From Comamonas sp. (GTDB lineage Bacteria; Pseudomonadota; Gammaproteobacteria; Burkholderiales; Burkholderiaceae_C), in NCBI GenBank assembly GCA_019236485.1, contig JAFAIY010000091.1, forward strand, positions 1-6,697: a stretch of DNA of 6,697 nt, in the 5' to 3' direction. Made by a program: the position numbers and the translations under genes. The notes under the pieces are model-generated. The model was not told the origin of the DNA. It searched no databases and saw only the letters and a program-made list of their open reading frames with translations. Shown here in pieces: positions 5,735 through 6,697 of the stretch (its first letter is position 1; each line of letters starts with the position of its first letter).

Positions 5735-6670
5735 ATGCCAGTTTTTCCGAATAATGTGAGCCTGCGCCAGCTGCGTGCCTTTGACGAGGTGGCGCGCCAG
5801 GGCGCTTTTGCGCCGGCGGCGCGGGAGCTGTGCCTGACCCAGTCGGCGCTGTCCGAGTCCATACGCCAGCTCGAAGAAGCTCTGGGCACCAGGCTGTTCG
5901 ACCGCACCACGCGCACCGTGGGCCTGACCGCCGCGGGTCGGGCTTTTCTGCAGGATCTGCGCCAGGCCTTCGACACGCTGGAACAGGGCTTTCAAAATCT
6001 CGGCGATCTGGCTGCGCTGCGCCGCGGCAAGGTGCGCATTGCGGCTGCGCCCTCGGTGCTGGCCGTGCTGCTGCTGCCGCTGCTGCCGCAACTGCGCGCC
6101 CAGCACCCGGGCATAGAGGTGGATCTGGTGGAAGACAGCGCCGAGGGCATAGCCCAGCGCGTTCAGGCCGGTCTGGTGGATTTCGGCGTTGGGGCGGCCC
6201 ACCCCGCAGGCGGCGATCTGCACACCCAGCCCTTGGTCAGCGATGCCATGGGCCTGGTGGCGCGGGCCGATGAGCCGCTGCTGCAAGCGCCGCAACTGGT
6301 GGCTGCGGATCTGGCGCAGCTGCCGTTTGTGGGCCTGACCACCGATACCGCCATCAGCCAGCTGCTGGCCGCGGCCCCCGGCATGCCGGCCAATGTGCTG
6401 CAGACGCCGCTGCGCATGTCCAATCCCCAGCTGCTGTTCGAAGCCGTACGCCTGGGCCTGGGAGTCAGCATCGTGCCGGCGCTCACGGCGCGGCACCCGT
6501 CTCGCGGCGAGCTGCGGTTTCGCCTGCTGGATGCGCCGCGCATTCTGCGCCGCACCCTGTTGATCCAGCGGCCCCGGCGCGCGCTAGCGCCGGCGGCTCA
6601 GCTGCTTTGCGAGGCCCTGGCCGCGCAGGTGCAGACCCTGGCGCGTCACGAGGGCATTGCGCCGGATTGA
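5735..6670 (+). CDS. LysR-family transcriptional regulator
   Basis: From the ATG at 5735 this is a 311-residue regulator, the usual LysR length. The N-terminal winged helix-turn-helix covers about residues 9-68: LRQLRAFDEVARQGAF, then the recognition part AARELCLTQSALSESIRQLE (28-47) and GTRLFDRTTRTVGLTAAG (51-68). A linker helix leads to the effector-binding domain, opening with KVRIAAAPSV (99-108) and running to about residue 300. The frame is also open from an ATG at 5696, which would add 13 residues. I prefer 5735 because the added stretch is AT-rich, unlike the coding sequence, contains the operator-like dyads, and would push the HTH further in than is usual. A GTG at 5756 is a third option. 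None has a clear ribosome binding site. Divergent orientation to the D-2-hydroxyacid dehydrogenase gene suggests it controls that gene, with the hydroxyacid or its product as a plausible effector; this is inference from layout. Confidence 0.93.
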   Translation: MPVFPNNVSLRQLRAFDEVARQGAFAPAARELCLTQSALSESIRQLEEALGTRLFDRTTRTVGLTAAGRAFLQDLRQAFDTLEQGFQNLGDLAALRRGKVRIAAAPSVLAVLLLPLLPQLRAQHPGIEVDLVEDSAEGIAQRVQAGLVDFGVGAAHPAGGDLHTQPLVSDAMGLVARADEPLLQAPQLVAADLAQLPFVGLTTDTAISQLLAAAPGMPANVLQTPLRMSNPQLLFEAVRLGLGVSIVPALTARHPSRGELRFRLLDAPRILRRTLLIQRPRRALAPAAQLLCEALAAQVQTLARHEGIAPD

Positions 6671-6672
6671 GA

Positions 6673-6691
6673 CGCGGCGGCTCTGGCCGCG
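6673..6691 (+). terminator. Short GC-rich hairpin after the LysR gene
   Basis: CGCGGC (6673-6678) pairs perfectly with GCCGCG (6686-6691) around a seven-base loop, starting two bases after the LysR stop codon. The window ends before any T-run could be seen, so it is a possible terminator only. The remaining bases to 6697 show no recognisable gene. Confidence 0.3.
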
Positions 6692-6697
6692 CGCTGG

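Noticed and set aside
5642..6496. 284-codon open frame on - opposite the LysR gene
   Set aside because: Gln/Arg/Gly/His-rich translation typical of an antisense frame; the plus-strand protein is an unmistakable LysR regulator.
1..6697. Defence island, mobile element, CRISPR or biosynthetic cluster
   Set aside because: Every sizeable gene is a housekeeping or common regulatory/chemotaxis gene. There are no transposase, integrase, direct repeat array or tRNA-linked attachment sites, and no base-composition break apart from short promoter-like patches.

Overview
The window looks like an ordinary chromosomal stretch of a high-GC betaproteobacterium, most likely of the Burkholderiales and possibly Comamonadaceae (Comamonas, Delftia or Acidovorax type). 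That placement rests on codon and GC character, on the look of the proteins, and on an intergenic inverted repeat that resembles ones I remember from that family. It was not tested by any search. I see no insertion sequence, CRISPR array, tRNA, rRNA, phage gene or other sign of recent transfer.

Layout from left to right. (1) The 3' end of a methyl-accepting chemotaxis protein gene on + (1-495, start outside the window). (2) A convergent calcineurin-like metallophosphoesterase gene on - (517-1593). (3) A 249-base gap with a strong imperfect hairpin and a 16-base palindrome. (4) folA, dihydrofolate reductase, on - (1843-2343). (5) A 109-base gap filled largely by a nested inverted repeat. (6) thyA, thymidylate synthase, on - (2453-3277). 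(7) A divergent intergenic region of about 210 bases. (8) A small alanine/proline-rich lipoprotein of unknown function on + (3490-4080). (9) A strong two-way intrinsic terminator (4091-4141). (10) A D-2-hydroxyacid dehydrogenase of the FAD-linked oxidase family on - (4149-5591). (11) A divergent intergenic region with a LysR-type operator candidate. (12) A LysR-family regulator on + (5696 or 5735 to 6670). The last 27 bases hold a short GC-rich hairpin and no recognisable gene.

Two functional units stand out. thyA and folA, in that order on the minus strand, form the thymidylate cycle: ThyA makes dTMP and oxidises methylene-tetrahydrofolate to dihydrofolate, and FolA reduces it back. The FAD-linked dehydrogenase and the divergent LysR regulator form a classic regulator/target pair, with a T-N11-A dyad lying between them. 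The chemoreceptor, the phosphoesterase and the lipoprotein show no clear link to either unit.

I did not find a convincing undescribed system. The items most worth a second look are the unidentified lipoprotein with its Asp at +2, the nested inverted repeat between thyA and folA, the hairpin in the probable leader of the phosphoesterase gene, and the LysR operator candidate that also helps to choose the regulator's start codon.
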